From positions 1 to 64,000 of the forward strand of contig JAGWXY010000001.1 in the NCBI GenBank assembly GCA_018969605.1: a stretch of 64,000 bases of DNA. The letters run 5' to 3'. A model generated the notes under the pieces. That model made no database searches and had not been told where the DNA came from. It saw only the letters and a list, made by a program, of their open reading frames with translations. The position numbers were made by a program, and so were the translations under genes. Each line of letters starts with the position of its first letter. Positions within the stretch are counted from its first letter, which is position 1. Shown in pieces: positions 53,075 through 62,760 of this stretch. Origin of the DNA: Verrucomicrobiota bacterium (GTDB taxonomy: Bacteria; Verrucomicrobiota; Verrucomicrobiia; Verrucomicrobiales; Akkermansiaceae).

Positions 53075-53905
53075 TCAGCGGTGCGCCTGCCGAAAGGCGG
53101 TTGGGGTTTTTCCTCCGCCGAATTTTTCGAATGCTGCATAAAATGGTGCGACCGAGCCGAACCCGCTTTCGAGCGCGATATCGGTGATTTTTTGGTTGGT
53201 GGTGATCAGCATGCGCTGGGCATGGCTGACACGCAGACGGACGACATATTCCCAAACTGACATCGCCGAGTGCGCTTGAAAGAGCCTCATCATGTAGCGG
53301 TGGTTTAGGCCGACGGCTTCGGCGATTTCCCTGATGGTGACATGTTCAAGATAGTGCGTGTTGATGTGATGGGTGATGGCTTCCATTCTTGCTTCACCGG
53401 TGGCGCATCTGCCTGGCGCTCGGGGGCGCGGCCTGCGCGGCATTTCGAGAGCGAGGCGATGCAGGCGGGCTTGGATTTCCAATAGCAGGACTTTCCGGCG
53501 AGCGGCATTTCCACTTTCGAAATCCGCTACCCAGCGTCGTAGTCCCGCAGATTCCTCCGCTGCGCATGTCCCCAACAGGAAATCGCCGGAAAGCAATCGT
53601 TGCGTGAAAGGTTTGGGTATATCCCATTGCAGAATCCACGGCAAGGGAAGGGTAATCCAGATTCCCTTGCAGCCACTTGCAGGCGAAAGAAGTTGATGGG
53701 GAATGCCACCCCAGAAAAGCGCGAGTTTGCCGGTGGGTACCTCGACGATGCGACCGGCGTAAAGATAGCGCAGAGGGCCACCGTGCATCGGGATATTGAC
53801 CTCCACATCGGCATGAGTGTGGGCTCGTTGCATGACGGAAAGGTTGCGCATCCACCAGACGCGCCATCCTATCGATGTTTGGTGATTCGTTTGGATTGCT
53901 GACAT
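53075..53905 (-). CDS. AraC-family transcriptional regulator
   Basis: 276 residues. An N-terminal cupin sensor (about 10-100; HTHADVEVNIPMHGGPLRYLY, LALFWGGIPHQL) and a C-terminal double helix-turn-helix (about 180-272; ITIREIAEAVGL-like region, and KITDIALESGFGSVAPFYAAFEK spread over the second one). The sensor resembles MelR-type regulators of alpha-galactoside use. It is divergent from the GH4 gene with about 75 bases between starts, so it probably activates it. Confidence 0.9.
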   Translation of the reverse strand: MSAIQTNHQTSIGWRVWWMRNLSVMQRAHTHADVEVNIPMHGGPLRYLYAGRIVEVPTGKLALFWGGIPHQLLSPASGCKGIWITLPLPWILQWDIPKPFTQRLLSGDFLLGTCAAEESAGLRRWVADFESGNAARRKVLLLEIQARLHRLALEMPRRPRPRAPGRCATGEARMEAITHHINTHYLEHVTIREIAEAVGLNHRYMMRLFQAHSAMSVWEYVVRLRVSHAQRMLITTNQKITDIALESGFGSVAPFYAAFEKFGGGKTPTAFRQAHR

Positions 53906-53980
53906 CGAAAGTTACTATTCAAGAGAAACTCTGGCTAATGCAAGATGCAACATATTTGATCGAGAGACATGATCTTACCG

Positions 53981-55357
53981 ATGAGTTCATCAAACAAAGC
54001 CACCTCCGCTGCTCCCGTTCTCACCATTGTTGGGGCAGGTTCACTCAACTGGGGCCGCCACATCGTGGTGGACATGATGCTCAATACCGATCTTGCGGGC
54101 GCGGAGATCCGGCTCGTCGACCTGAACGAGCATCGCCTCGCCATGGTGCTCGAGTGGTGTGAATTCGCGCGGCGCCGACTCGGCTGCGAACACAAAATTT
54201 CGGCCCACTCGGATTTGAGGGAAGGTTTGCGCGGCGCCACGGCCTGCCTTACCGCGATCGCGGTGGGAGGCGACCGCCTCTGGCGCTATGACTCGACGCA
54301 TCCCCAACTCGACGGCATCTTTCAAGCGGTCGGCGACACCACCGGCCCCGGCGGTGCGGTGCGCGCCTTGCGTCATGCCCCGGTGATGCGCGGCATTGCG
54401 CATACACTTGCGGAAGTTGGTGCGCCGAATGCACTGTTGCTTCAACTCACCAATCCCCTCAACGCCCTGACTGCGTGCGTTGACCACATTCCCGGCATCC
54501 GGGTTTATGGATTCTGTCATGGCTACCATGATACGGAGCATTTGATTGCTCGGGCGCTCGGCCTCATTCCGCTTCATGCACCTCACAACTCCGAATGGCG
54601 CAAAAACATACCGACAATCCGTGTCGAGCTTGCTGGAAACAATCACTTTGTTTTCATCGACAAGTTGCAGATCGGTGATCGCACCTACATGCAAAAGGAC
54701 ATCCATGAACTCACGCCGCAGATCTTCGATGGTCCTTTCCGCGAGGCCGTGTGGTCGCGCTACGGTGTTTATGTCGGCAACAACGCGCGTCACCCGATCG
54801 AGTTTTTGCCTGGGTTTAATGATCGCATGAACGACTTCGGCAGGCGCTGGGGAGTCTCGCCGATTGCGGGCGAGATCGATCCGCTTCATGGCGAAAGACA
54901 TGATGACAGCGAGGTGTTGCTCCAAGCGGCACTGGACGAGGCCCGCAGGGATTTCAAATCCACCGAGTCCTGGAATCTTCGCCACAGCCACGAACCGATT
55001 GCGGAGATTCTCGGGGCCTTCCACACCGGCAAGAGATTTGATGTTCACCTCAACCTCCGCAACCAGGGTGCGATCCAAGGTGTTGCTGACGATCAGCATC
55101 TGGAGATGTATTGCCGCATCGAGAACGCTGAGGTCATCCGCCCCTCCGTTCGCTTTCCCGATGCTATCACCGCCGAGATTGCCCGCGTCGGCCAAAGCCA
55201 GCTCCTGCTCGCTCGCTGCTGTGATCGCTATGACGAGGAACTCTTGTTCGAATCGATGAAGCTCGATGCCCTCATGCCAAAGGACGAAACGGTGATCCGC
55301 CGCCTGATGCGCGAGATGGTCGATTTCCAGCGGGATCTGATCTTGCCGGGAAACTGA
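53981..55357 (+). CDS. Glycoside hydrolase family 4 (alpha-galactosidase/glucosidase type)
   Basis: 458 residues. GH4 enzymes use NAD+ and Mn2+ and work by a redox step at C3. N-terminal Rossmann motif TIVGAGSLNWGRHIVVDM, LTNPLNALTACVDHIPG, metal Cys and His in YGFCHGYHDTEHL, and ELAGNNHFVFI with the second metal His. The AraC/MelR-like regulator and an adjacent broken GH36 alpha-galactosidase suggest an alpha-galactoside such as melibiose, but GH4 also covers glucosides and glucuronides. ATG 53981 (MSSSNKATSA) or 53969 starts it. Confidence 0.93.
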   Translation: MSSSNKATSAAPVLTIVGAGSLNWGRHIVVDMMLNTDLAGAEIRLVDLNEHRLAMVLEWCEFARRRLGCEHKISAHSDLREGLRGATACLTAIAVGGDRLWRYDSTHPQLDGIFQAVGDTTGPGGAVRALRHAPVMRGIAHTLAEVGAPNALLLQLTNPLNALTACVDHIPGIRVYGFCHGYHDTEHLIARALGLIPLHAPHNSEWRKNIPTIRVELAGNNHFVFIDKLQIGDRTYMQKDIHELTPQIFDGPFREAVWSRYGVYVGNNARHPIEFLPGFNDRMNDFGRRWGVSPIAGEIDPLHGERHDDSEVLLQAALDEARRDFKSTESWNLRHSHEPIAEILGAFHTGKRFDVHLNLRNQGAIQGVADDQHLEMYCRIENAEVIRPSVRFPDAITAEIARVGQSQLLLARCCDRYDEELLFESMKLDALMPKDETVIRRLMREMVDFQRDLILPGN

Positions 55358-55458
55358 TGCCCAATCCGATCCGCTCATGTAACTTTCCCTCTTGTGGTGG
55401 CAGCAATATCTTAGAGCGGTTTGCGCATAGTCGTAGCCGATGGAGCCAGAACGCGGCC

Positions 55459-56050
55459 ATGGCAGGGGACGATGGATGGGCCGAGCGGCCAAGCGGCGGC
55501 TGTCAGCAGAACGGCGACTGAATCATCAACCGCAAGGCCTTTCCCGATGGTATTGCCGCCACCTGCCAAGCGATCCGCGAGCATGGGCTCATCCCCGGCA
55601 TCTGGTTTGAGTTCGAGGTCTGCAATCCGGGGTCAAAAGCTTTTGATCTCAGCGATCACCATCTCCATCGCGATGGCTGCGTCCTGCAGGTCGGCAGCCG
55701 CCGCTTCTGGGATTTCCGAGATCTCTTCACCTTCGATTATCTTGGCAAAAAAGTGATTCACCTCCTGCGCGACAACGGCTTCGGCTACCTCAAGGTTGAT
55801 TATAACGCCATCATCGGCTTCGGCGACGATGGCGCGGAGTCGGCTGGCGAAGGCCTGCGCCAGTATCTGAAGGGCATGCAGAAATTCTTCCGCAAACTGC
55901 GCAAGGAACTTCCCGATCTCGTCATCGAAAATTGCTCGTCCGGCGGTCGCCGTCTCGAGCCCTCGATGATCGGCCTCTGCGCGATGGGATCATTCTCCGA
56001 CGCGCACGAGACGCGCGAGATCCCGATCATCCGCGATGGTCATCAGCCTC
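55459..56050 (+). pseudogene. Truncated, interrupted GH36 alpha-galactosidase remnant
   Basis: One continuous frame reads GDDGWAERPSGGCQQNGD, then stop TGA (55519-55521), then AFPDGIAATCQAIREHGLIP, GIWFEFEVCNPGS, VGSRRFWDFRDLF and GYLKVDYNAIIGFG, ending in ENCSSGGRRLEPSM. This is the core of the GH36 catalytic domain with the nucleophile Asp in KVDYN. The stop falls where the family has Trp in the GDW motif. The N-terminal beta-domain and everything after about 56050 are missing. The frame then runs antisense into panD. It follows the GH4 gene on the same strand. Confidence 0.85.
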
Positions 56051-56072
56051 CGCTGCTGATGGGGGTGTTGGA

Positions 56073-56420
56073 TCATCGGCTCACACGGATGATGTTGTTT
56101 TTCTCATCCAAAAGCAGGTTGATCGCAGTGACGGGACTTTCGGAGAGTGCGAAGGCCATGATGGCCACTCGCTCGCCTGTTTTGATGAGGTGAGCGGCAC
56201 CGCCATTGATCATGATGTGGCCGGTTCCGGGCTTCCCTGCCAACACATAGGTCTCGAGCCGGGCCCCTGTGGTGATGGAGGCGACCAACACTTTTTCGCC
56301 AGCCCAAAGGTCAGCGGCTTTCATCAGATCGGTCGGGATCTCGATGCTGCCTTCATATTCGACATCGGAGCCTGTGATCATGGCCCGATGCAATTTGGAC
56401 TTGAGGACCTCGCGGAACAT
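56073..56420 (-). CDS. panD: Aspartate 1-decarboxylase
   Basis: 115 residues: MFREVLKSKLHRAMITGSDVEYEGS, with self-cleavage between Gly and Ser of YEGSIEI (about residues 24-25) producing the pyruvoyl group. The NGGAAHLIKTGERVAIMAF block is typical. It makes beta-alanine for pantothenate and CoA. It is a single gene, tail to tail with the GH36 remnant, whose loss of the 3' end may be linked to rearrangement here. Confidence 0.95.
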   Translation of the reverse strand: MFREVLKSKLHRAMITGSDVEYEGSIEIPTDLMKAADLWAGEKVLVASITTGARLETYVLAGKPGTGHIMINGGAAHLIKTGERVAIMAFALSESPVTAINLLLDEKNNIIRVSR

Positions 56421-56740
56421 GGCGGAAGCAACAATTCCAATGCGCCCGCGTCAAGTGGCAAGCGTTGCTGAGGTTGGCGACCTGGTGTTTTTTTCGCCTC
56501 GATGCACTCAAAATGAATGCTTTGGGGTGACCAACCGCGATGGCGTCATGAAATCCGTGGATCAAATCTCGCGTGTCCGATCGCATTGGAAGCGGGAAGG
56601 TGGTTAAGAGGCATGCTGGGTAAAATTACGGCTAAAATGGAAATTTTGTCCTAGCCCCAGGGCATGGGATGGTTAGATTTCGGCGTGGTCTGGCAGGCAC
56701 ATGACAGGCCGTGAACCGACTCTTCACCCGAAATTTTCCA
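56421..56740. other. 320-bp gap between panD and sdhB
   Basis: A 55-codon frame at 56440-56607 (+) begins MRPRQVASVAEVGDLVFF and ends SHWKREGG. The phrase GDLVFFSP recalls NlpC/P60 peptidases, but it is too short for the domain, so it is at most a remnant. The rest should hold the divergent promoters of panD and sdhB. Confidence 0.3.
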
Positions 56741-57493
56741 ATGAACCTGACACTTAAAGTTTGGCGGCAGTCCGGGCCCGAAGCCCAGGGTAGGATTGAG
56801 ACATACGATGCGCCGGGCATTCCCGCCGAGGCCTCGTTTCTTGAAATGCTCGACATTGTCAACGAGGGCTTGATTAAAAAAAATCAGGAGCCGATTCACT
56901 TTGACCACGATTGCCGCGAAGGCATCTGCGGATCATGTTCGCTCACGATCAATGGCATCCCGCACGGCAAGGAACGCGGCGTGACGACCTGCCAACTGCA
57001 CATGCGAAAATTTTCCGATGGCGACACCATCTGGATCGAGCCGTTTCGTGCCAATCCGTTTCCGGTTGTTCGCGACCTGATGGTCGACCGCAGTGCCTTT
57101 GATCGCATCATTGGCGCTGGTGGGTATGTGGATGTGCGCACCGGTTCGGCGGTTGATGCGAATGCGACATTGATTCCCAAGCCTGATGCGGATGCCGCCT
57201 TCGATGCGGCTGCCTGCATTGGCTGCGGTGCCTGCGTGGCATCGTGCAAGAATGCCTCGGCAATGCTGTTTGTCGGTGCCAAGGTCTCGCATCTCGGCCA
57301 TCTTCCGCAGGGTCAGCCCGAGCGCGACAAGCGCGTGCTCGCGATGGTGCGTCAAATGGACTCCGAGGGATTCGGCAACTGCACCAACCAATACGAGTGC
57401 GAAGCCGCCTGCCCAAAGGAAATCAGCGTTGAACACATCGCCCGACTCAACCGCGACTTTGCCTCCGCCGTTGCGCGTGAGCAGTTGGCTTGA
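56741..57493 (+). CDS. sdhB: Succinate dehydrogenase/fumarate reductase iron-sulfur subunit
   Basis: 250 residues. The 2Fe-2S ferredoxin domain (about 1-110) has [15 protein letters not shown] and a Cys in TTCQLH. The C-terminal part has [14 protein letters not shown] for the 4Fe-4S and [15 protein letters not shown] for the 3Fe-4S cluster. It passes electrons from the flavoprotein SdhA to quinone. The long form resembles the Bacteroidetes/Chlamydia type. No sdhA or sdhC lies within the window on either side. ATG 56741 ([10 protein letters not shown]) is chosen over an in-frame GTG at 56711. Confidence 0.93.
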   Translation: MNLTLKVWRQSGPEAQGRIETYDAPGIPAEASFLEMLDIVNEGLIKKNQEPIHFDHDCREGICGSCSLTINGIPHGKERGVTTCQLHMRKFSDGDTIWIEPFRANPFPVVRDLMVDRSAFDRIIGAGGYVDVRTGSAVDANATLIPKPDADAAFDAAACIGCGACVASCKNASAMLFVGAKVSHLGHLPQGQPERDKRVLAMVRQMDSEGFGNCTNQYECEAACPKEISVEHIARLNRDFASAVAREQLA

Positions 57494-57822
57494 TGCATAT
57501 CGTGGGGGAGTGATATCTCCTGTCCTAGGGCTTTGATGCGTTCGGCATTTAGGGCGGTCTTTATTCCCGATTCCGAAGAAGGAACCACGAAAGTCACGAA
57601 ACAAAACGAAATAAGAAGTCCGTGGGGGGCATGACTTGTTCAAAATGGTGAAACGATCATGGCATGTATTCCATGCTTGTCGTGAAACTTCATGCGTTTC
57701 GTTGTTTCAGCTTCTGTTTTCGAATTTATGGCAATCGGGGGTGAAGCACGGATCCCTCGAACCGTGGCTTCACCCCCTTATCCCTCTCCTGTCTGGAGAT
57801 CTTTATGTCGTCGGCTTGTCTC
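57494..57822. other. 329-bp gap between sdhB and smc
   Basis: No gene is seen. It contains an A-rich stretch ACCACGAAAGTCACGAAAC (57591-57609) and several CGTTTCG/CGAAAC words; such ACGAAA-type words look like another short dispersed element. It separates the 3' ends of sdhB (+) and smc (-). No clear terminator hairpin was identified. Confidence 0.5.
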
Positions 57823-60800
57823 TTAAGCGTCGAGCCTCAGAGCGGCTTTTTGAGCGGCCGTTTTCGCTTCGCCGGATGACTTGTTGCCGTCCTCGCTGGT
57901 GAGGCGCATGCCGACCGGTTTGGAAACTCCGAATTCCTCCATCGTCACGCCGTACATCACATCGGCGCGTGCCATCGTGCGTTTAGAGTGGGTGACGATG
58001 ATGAATTGCGAACGATCGATGAAGCGGTCGAGCACCTTCACGAAGCGATTGATGTTCGATTCGTCGAGCGGGGCATCGAGCTCGTCGAGAACGCAGAAGG
58101 GGCTGGGCTTGATCATGTAGATCGAGAACAACAGCGCGACGGCGGTCATCGAGCGTTCGCCACCGGAGAGCAGCGTGATCGACTGAAGTTTTTTGCCGGG
58201 GGGTTTTGCAATCACCTCGATGCCGGACTCGAGCGGGTCGGATTCGTCGAGCAGCGTGAGGTCGGCCTGGCCTTTTTCGCCAAAGAGTTCCTTGAACATC
58301 GTTTGGAAGTTGATGCGGACTTGCGCGAAAGTTTCGGCAAAGAGGCGTTGGGTCTCGGTGTTGATGCGTTCGATGACCTCGAGCAATTCGGTTTTCGACG
58401 AGACAAGATCGTCATGTTGTTTGCGGAGGAAATTGTAGCGTTCTTCGAGTTCCTCGAATTCTTCGATCGCGTCGAGATTGACCGGGCCCATGGCATCGAG
58501 GCGGCGCTTGATGTCGGTGACGATGGATTCGATGAATTCCCAGTCCGGTTCGCCGGTCATTTCGCCGGGGATTTCTGCGTCGTCGGAGCCGGTGGCGTCG
58601 ACCACGATGGTGGGCATGTCGTCCTCGGCTTCTTCGTCGGAGGATTCGGATGAGAACGACTCATCCTCATCGGCGGTGACCACCGTTTGTTTGCCGCCGC
58701 GGGCTTGGAGTGCTTTTTGTGATGCCACGCTGGCGAGGAGCGCGTGGGCATCGGGCTCGAAGGTGCTCAGGTCGATTTGGTAGCGTTCGGCGATCGAGTT
58801 GTTGAGGTTTTCGAGGCGCAGGTCGAGCTTGGTTGCGGCGATTTCCTCGCGGCCTTTTTGTTCGTTGATGCGTGAAAGATCGCGGCGGAGTGCGGCGAGT
58901 TCCGTTTCGGCGCTTTCGATCGATTCGAGAAGTGCGGCGCGTCCGCTTGAGCGCGATTCGATTTCCTTTTCGAGATCTTCGGCTTCGAGTCGGTGGGTTT
59001 CGCATTCCTCGGCGAGTCGGCTGTTTTCGGCGCTGGCGTCGTCGATGCGTTGGGTGAACGATTCGATTTCTGTTTCGCGGCGGATGGACGCTTCGCGGAG
59101 TTCCGAGAGGCGGTTTTCCATGGGCCTTTGTTGTTCCTCGGCGGCCTGTTTCGCGCGGCGTTCGACGGCGAGTTCGGTGCGGAGGTTGTTGAGGTCGTTG
59201 GTGAGTTCGCCTTCGCGTTGGACGAGCGAGTCCGCTTCCGACTGGAGGCGGCGGGCGTCGGTTTCGAGGCCTTCGAGGCGTTCGCGCGACTGGTGAAGTT
59301 CTGCTTCGAGTTGGACGCGGCTTTCGGCGGCGGCGCGTTCGCGATTGTCGAGTTCGCCGCGTTCCCAGCGAACATTTTCGAGTTTGGTGTCGAGGTTTTC
59401 GACTTCGCGGGTGGCGAGGCTGAGTTGGCCTTGAAGGGTGGAAAGTTCGACTTTTTGGCGTTGCAGGCGTTCGCGGGCGACTTCCACTTCCTCGCGGAGT
59501 TGCTCGAGATTTGCTTCCGTGTCGGTCACGCGGCGGCGTGCGGCCTCATCGGCTTGGGCGAGTGTTGTGACTTCGTTTTCGAGTGTGCGGACTTCGTTGC
59601 GAAGCTCGAGCACCGAGGTCGAGCCCTCGGCGGTTGAGCCGCCGCGCAGCGTGCCTTCGCCGCCGAGGATCACACCGGCGAGCGTGACAAAAGTGACACC
59701 CGGGTGGTTTGGTCGCAGGCGCAATGCGGTGGCGAGGTTGGGCACGATGAGCACGCGGTCGAGCAGTCGCTCGATGATGCCCGAGATGCGTTTGTCCGAC
59801 TTTACTCGGTCGAGCGCCCATGCGGTGGCACCTTCTGGCAGGGCTTCCATTTGGGTGCCAGCGGCGTGCGCGACGAAGGTTTCGGGGATGATGGCTGCGA
59901 TGCCGAGTTGCTTGGCGGTGAGGCGTTCGATGAGCGCCTCGGCGACCGCTTGGTCCTGCACAAGCACCGCCTGTAGGTGGTTGCCGAGGGCGGACTCGAT
60001 CGCGCGGGCGCAGTCGTTATCGGCCTCGATGAATGAGGCCAGCACGCCGTGGATGGAGGGTTTGAAATGGTCGGGTTCGTCGAGTCCGTTGAGCACATTG
60101 CGGGTGCCTTTTTCAAAGCCTTCGCCGCTTTCGACGAGTTGGCGCACCGCTTCGAAGCGGGCCGAGCGTTGGGCGAGCGTGCGGTTGGATTCCAAGGCGG
60201 CAGTGCGTGCCGCATCGAGATCGCCGCGGGTGTGTTGGTAGGTGCGTTCGGCGCTTTGGAATGCTTCTTCGAGTTGGGAAATTTGCGCGGCGGAGGTTTC
60301 GACTTCGCTTTGGATGCGTGATTGCTCGGCGCGGCCTTCTTCCATTTCGAGATTGAGGCGTTGTTCCTCATCGGCGAGTTGGCGGGCGCGGTCGCGGTTG
60401 CCTTCGAGTTGGGAGAGGGAGGATTCGATTTTTGCCTGCACGGCGGCGATGAGCGCCTGCGTGCGGTTCGCTTCGGTGCGCGAGGTGCGCAGCGAATTTT
60501 CGAGGCCCTCTCGTTCGGCGCGTGCTCCGCGCGTGCGTTCTTCCATTTCGGCGAGGCGCAATTCCTTTTCGGCGATGTGGCGGTTGAGTTGATCGAGTGA
60601 TTCGTTGGCGGCGATGAAATCGAATTCCTGTTGGGCGAGCTTGTCGCGGGTCGATTGAATGTCCTCGCGGTTCTGGCGGATGCGGGACTCGAGTTCGTGT
60701 TTGCGTTCCTCGTTGAAGGCCATGCGTCCTTCGGCGCTGTTGAGCGCGTTGCGGTGTTCGTTGAGGCGCTGGCGGATTTCGGCGAGTTCGCCTTCGAAGA

Positions 60801-61632
60801 CGCGGGCGGCGGCGCGGGCTTCGTTGACCGCTTCCTCTTTTGCGGGAAGTTGCGTCGAGAGTTCCGTGTCGCGGACTTCGAGCCCGCGGATCGAGGTGAG
60901 AAGTTCATCGCGTTCGGCGGTGAGCTCGATGAATTTTCGATGGCCGAGGTGCGTGTCGAGCACGCGGGTGTCGGCGGCGAGTGCCTGATAGCGGCGGGCT
61001 TTTGCGACTTGGCGCTTCAGCGAGTTCATGCGGCGCTCTTGTTCGGCGAGCACATCCGAGACGCGCAGCAGGTTGGCCTCGGTGTACTCCAGTTTGCGCA
61101 GCGCTTCCTTTTTCTCGCGCTTGAACTTCGTGATGCCGGCGGCTTCTTCGAACACCGCGCGGCGTTCCTCGGGTTTGGACGAAAGGATCTGATCGATCTG
61201 ACCTTGCGCCATGATCGAGTAAGCCGTGCGGCCGATGCCGGTATCCATGAGCATGTCGTGGATGTCCTTGAGTCGGCACAGAGTGTTGTTGATGCGATAC
61301 TCCGACTTGCCGTCGCGATAGACCCGGCGGGTGATCGAGACCTCGTTGTAATCGACCTTAAGCGCCTGTTCGCAATCGGCCATCGTGAGTGTGACTTCGG
61401 CCATACCGAGCGGCTTGCGTTTTTCGGTGCCGTTGAAAATGACGTCGGCCATTTCGCCACCGCGGAGGGCCTTGGCGGAAGTTTCGCCGAGCACCCAGCG
61501 GATCGCATCGACCACATTGGATTTGCCGCAGCCGTTGGGACCGACGATGCCGGTCACGCCTTCGGCGAATTCAAACACGGTCTTGTCTGCGAAGGACTTG
61601 AAGCCCTGGATTTCGAGAGTTTTGAGGTACAT
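57823..61632 (-). CDS. smc: Chromosome segregation protein SMC
   Basis: 1269 residues. N-terminal ATPase head with Walker A GPNGCGKSNVV (about 33-42), long coiled coil to about 510, hinge (about 510-670, with DEPDHFKPSIHGVLASFI and GVILGGEGTLRGGS), return coiled coil to about 980, and C-terminal head with signature LLSGGERSMTAVAL and Walker B FCVLDELDAPLDESN. It loops and compacts DNA with ScpAB. An acidic Ser/Glu/Asp-rich insert (about 984-1024) before the second head is unusual. ATG 61632 (MYLKTLEIQGFKSFA) is chosen; the frame is open to 61677. Confidence 0.96.
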   Translation of the reverse strand: MYLKTLEIQGFKSFADKTVFEFAEGVTGIVGPNGCGKSNVVDAIRWVLGETSAKALRGGEMADVIFNGTEKRKPLGMAEVTLTMADCEQALKVDYNEVSITRRVYRDGKSEYRINNTLCRLKDIHDMLMDTGIGRTAYSIMAQGQIDQILSSKPEERRAVFEEAAGITKFKREKKEALRKLEYTEANLLRVSDVLAEQERRMNSLKRQVAKARRYQALAADTRVLDTHLGHRKFIELTAERDELLTSIRGLEVRDTELSTQLPAKEEAVNEARAAARVFEGELAEIRQRLNEHRNALNSAEGRMAFNEERKHELESRIRQNREDIQSTRDKLAQQEFDFIAANESLDQLNRHIAEKELRLAEMEERTRGARAEREGLENSLRTSRTEANRTQALIAAVQAKIESSLSQLEGNRDRARQLADEEQRLNLEMEEGRAEQSRIQSEVETSAAQISQLEEAFQSAERTYQHTRGDLDAARTAALESNRTLAQRSARFEAVRQLVESGEGFEKGTRNVLNGLDEPDHFKPSIHGVLASFIEADNDCARAIESALGNHLQAVLVQDQAVAEALIERLTAKQLGIAAIIPETFVAHAAGTQMEALPEGATAWALDRVKSDKRISGIIERLLDRVLIVPNLATALRLRPNHPGVTFVTLAGVILGGEGTLRGGSTAEGSTSVLELRNEVRTLENEVTTLAQADEAARRRVTDTEANLEQLREEVEVARERLQRQKVELSTLQGQLSLATREVENLDTKLENVRWERGELDNRERAAAESRVQLEAELHQSRERLEGLETDARRLQSEADSLVQREGELTNDLNNLRTELAVERRAKQAAEEQQRPMENRLSELREASIRRETEIESFTQRIDDASAENSRLAEECETHRLEAEDLEKEIESRSSGRAALLESIESAETELAALRRDLSRINEQKGREEIAATKLDLRLENLNNSIAERYQIDLSTFEPDAHALLASVASQKALQARGGKQTVVTADEDESFSSESSDEEAEDDMPTIVVDATGSDDAEIPGEMTGEPDWEFIESIVTDIKRRLDAMGPVNLDAIEEFEELEERYNFLRKQHDDLVSSKTELLEVIERINTETQRLFAETFAQVRINFQTMFKELFGEKGQADLTLLDESDPLESGIEVIAKPPGKKLQSITLLSGGERSMTAVALLFSIYMIKPSPFCVLDELDAPLDESNINRFVKVLDRFIDRSQFIIVTHSKRTMARADVMYGVTMEEFGVSKPVGMRLTSEDGNKSSGEAKTAAQKAALRLDA

Positions 61633-61826
61633 GGGACAGGAGTTGGGAATTGAATCCGGAGGGATTCGGGATTCCACAAGCTACTGGCCCGGGGCGCTGA
61701 TCGCAATTCAATCGATCGAAATGACGCTAAATATGGTAGTTAAATGCAAAAACAACACCACATCTTGTGAATTTGGGTATTTAGGATTTCTGAAACAATT
61801 TGTCGTTCCGGCTGCTGAGGCGGGGC

Positions 61827-62648
61827 TCAAATTTCGATTTCGCCCTCGAAAACAAAGTCGGCGGGGCCGGTGAGTGTGACATTGGAGAAACTTTGCGGGC
61901 CGGATTTTTCGAAGCCGATCTCGAGCGTGTCGCCGCCTGCGACATCCACCTTGATCGGTGAGGGTGCTTCGGTGAGCAGGTGGTGGATGAGGGCGCAGGC
62001 GACCATGCCGGTGCCGCAGGCTAGGGTCTCGTCCTCGACGCCGCGTTCGTAGGTGCGGATGCGGATGTGGCCGGGGCTGAGAATGGTGGCGAAGTTCGCG
62101 TTGGTGCCGGCTGGTGCGAAGTCGTCGTGGCGGCGGATCGCGCGACCGATGGTGAAGACATCGAGTGCGTCGAGTGCATCGGCATCGGGCAGGTAGCTGA
62201 CGGCGTGCGGCACGCCTGTGTTGACGAAGTGGATGACGGTGTTGAGTCCGGCCACCTTGGTGGAAGTGTTGAGTTTCAGATCGTTTGGTTCGGACATCGC
62301 GATGCGGACATTTTCTCCGACCATGTCGGCGGCGAGCGTGCCGGCGATCGTTTCGAAGGTGACGCGATCGGCGATGTCATCACCGAGGTGGGCGGTAAAG
62401 CGGCCGAAGCAACGGGCGCCATTGCCGCACATTTCGGCTTCGCCGCCATCGGCATTGTAGTAGCGGAAACGATAGTCCGCGCCGTGTTGTGCGGGCTCTA
62501 CTGCGAGCAATCCGTCGGCACCGATGCCGCGGTGGCGGTCGCAGAGGGCTTCGATCGTTTGTGCATCGAGCTTGATGGAGAGGTCGCGGTTGTCGATGAC
62601 GATAAAATCATTGCCGGCACCGTTCATTTTGTAAAAGTGAAGCAGCAT
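61827..62648 (-). CDS. dapF: Diaminopimelate epimerase
   Basis: 273 residues converting LL- to meso-diaminopimelate with two catalytic Cys: CGNGARCFGRF (about 74) and ACGTGMVACAL (about 214). MNGAGNDFIVID at the N-terminus and GADGLLAVEP are typical. It provides meso-DAP for peptidoglycan and lysine. It is divergent from obg. Upstream of smc on the same strand, but with about 195 bases between, so cotranscription is uncertain. Confidence 0.95.
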   Translation of the reverse strand: MLLHFYKMNGAGNDFIVIDNRDLSIKLDAQTIEALCDRHRGIGADGLLAVEPAQHGADYRFRYYNADGGEAEMCGNGARCFGRFTAHLGDDIADRVTFETIAGTLAADMVGENVRIAMSEPNDLKLNTSTKVAGLNTVIHFVNTGVPHAVSYLPDADALDALDVFTIGRAIRRHDDFAPAGTNANFATILSPGHIRIRTYERGVEDETLACGTGMVACALIHHLLTEAPSPIKVDVAGGDTLEIGFEKSGPQSFSNVTLTGPADFVFEGEIEI

Positions 62649-62760
62649 GGAGGTGTGGGGTTGCGGAGTTGGTGGGGAGCATTAACTGGCCATGTGAGCG
62701 GATGCAAGAGTCGCGATGCATTGCCGTTGACCGCAGGACTGTGGGAGGTGATGTTGCGGC

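Noticed and set aside
54041-55492. Minus-strand frame of 483 codons over the GH4 gene
   Set aside because: Completely antisense to GH4, which has all its motifs; no family is visible in the shadow.
60631-61653. Plus-strand frame of 340 codons inside smc
   Set aside because: Antisense shadow of the SMC head and coiled coil; no start signal or motif.
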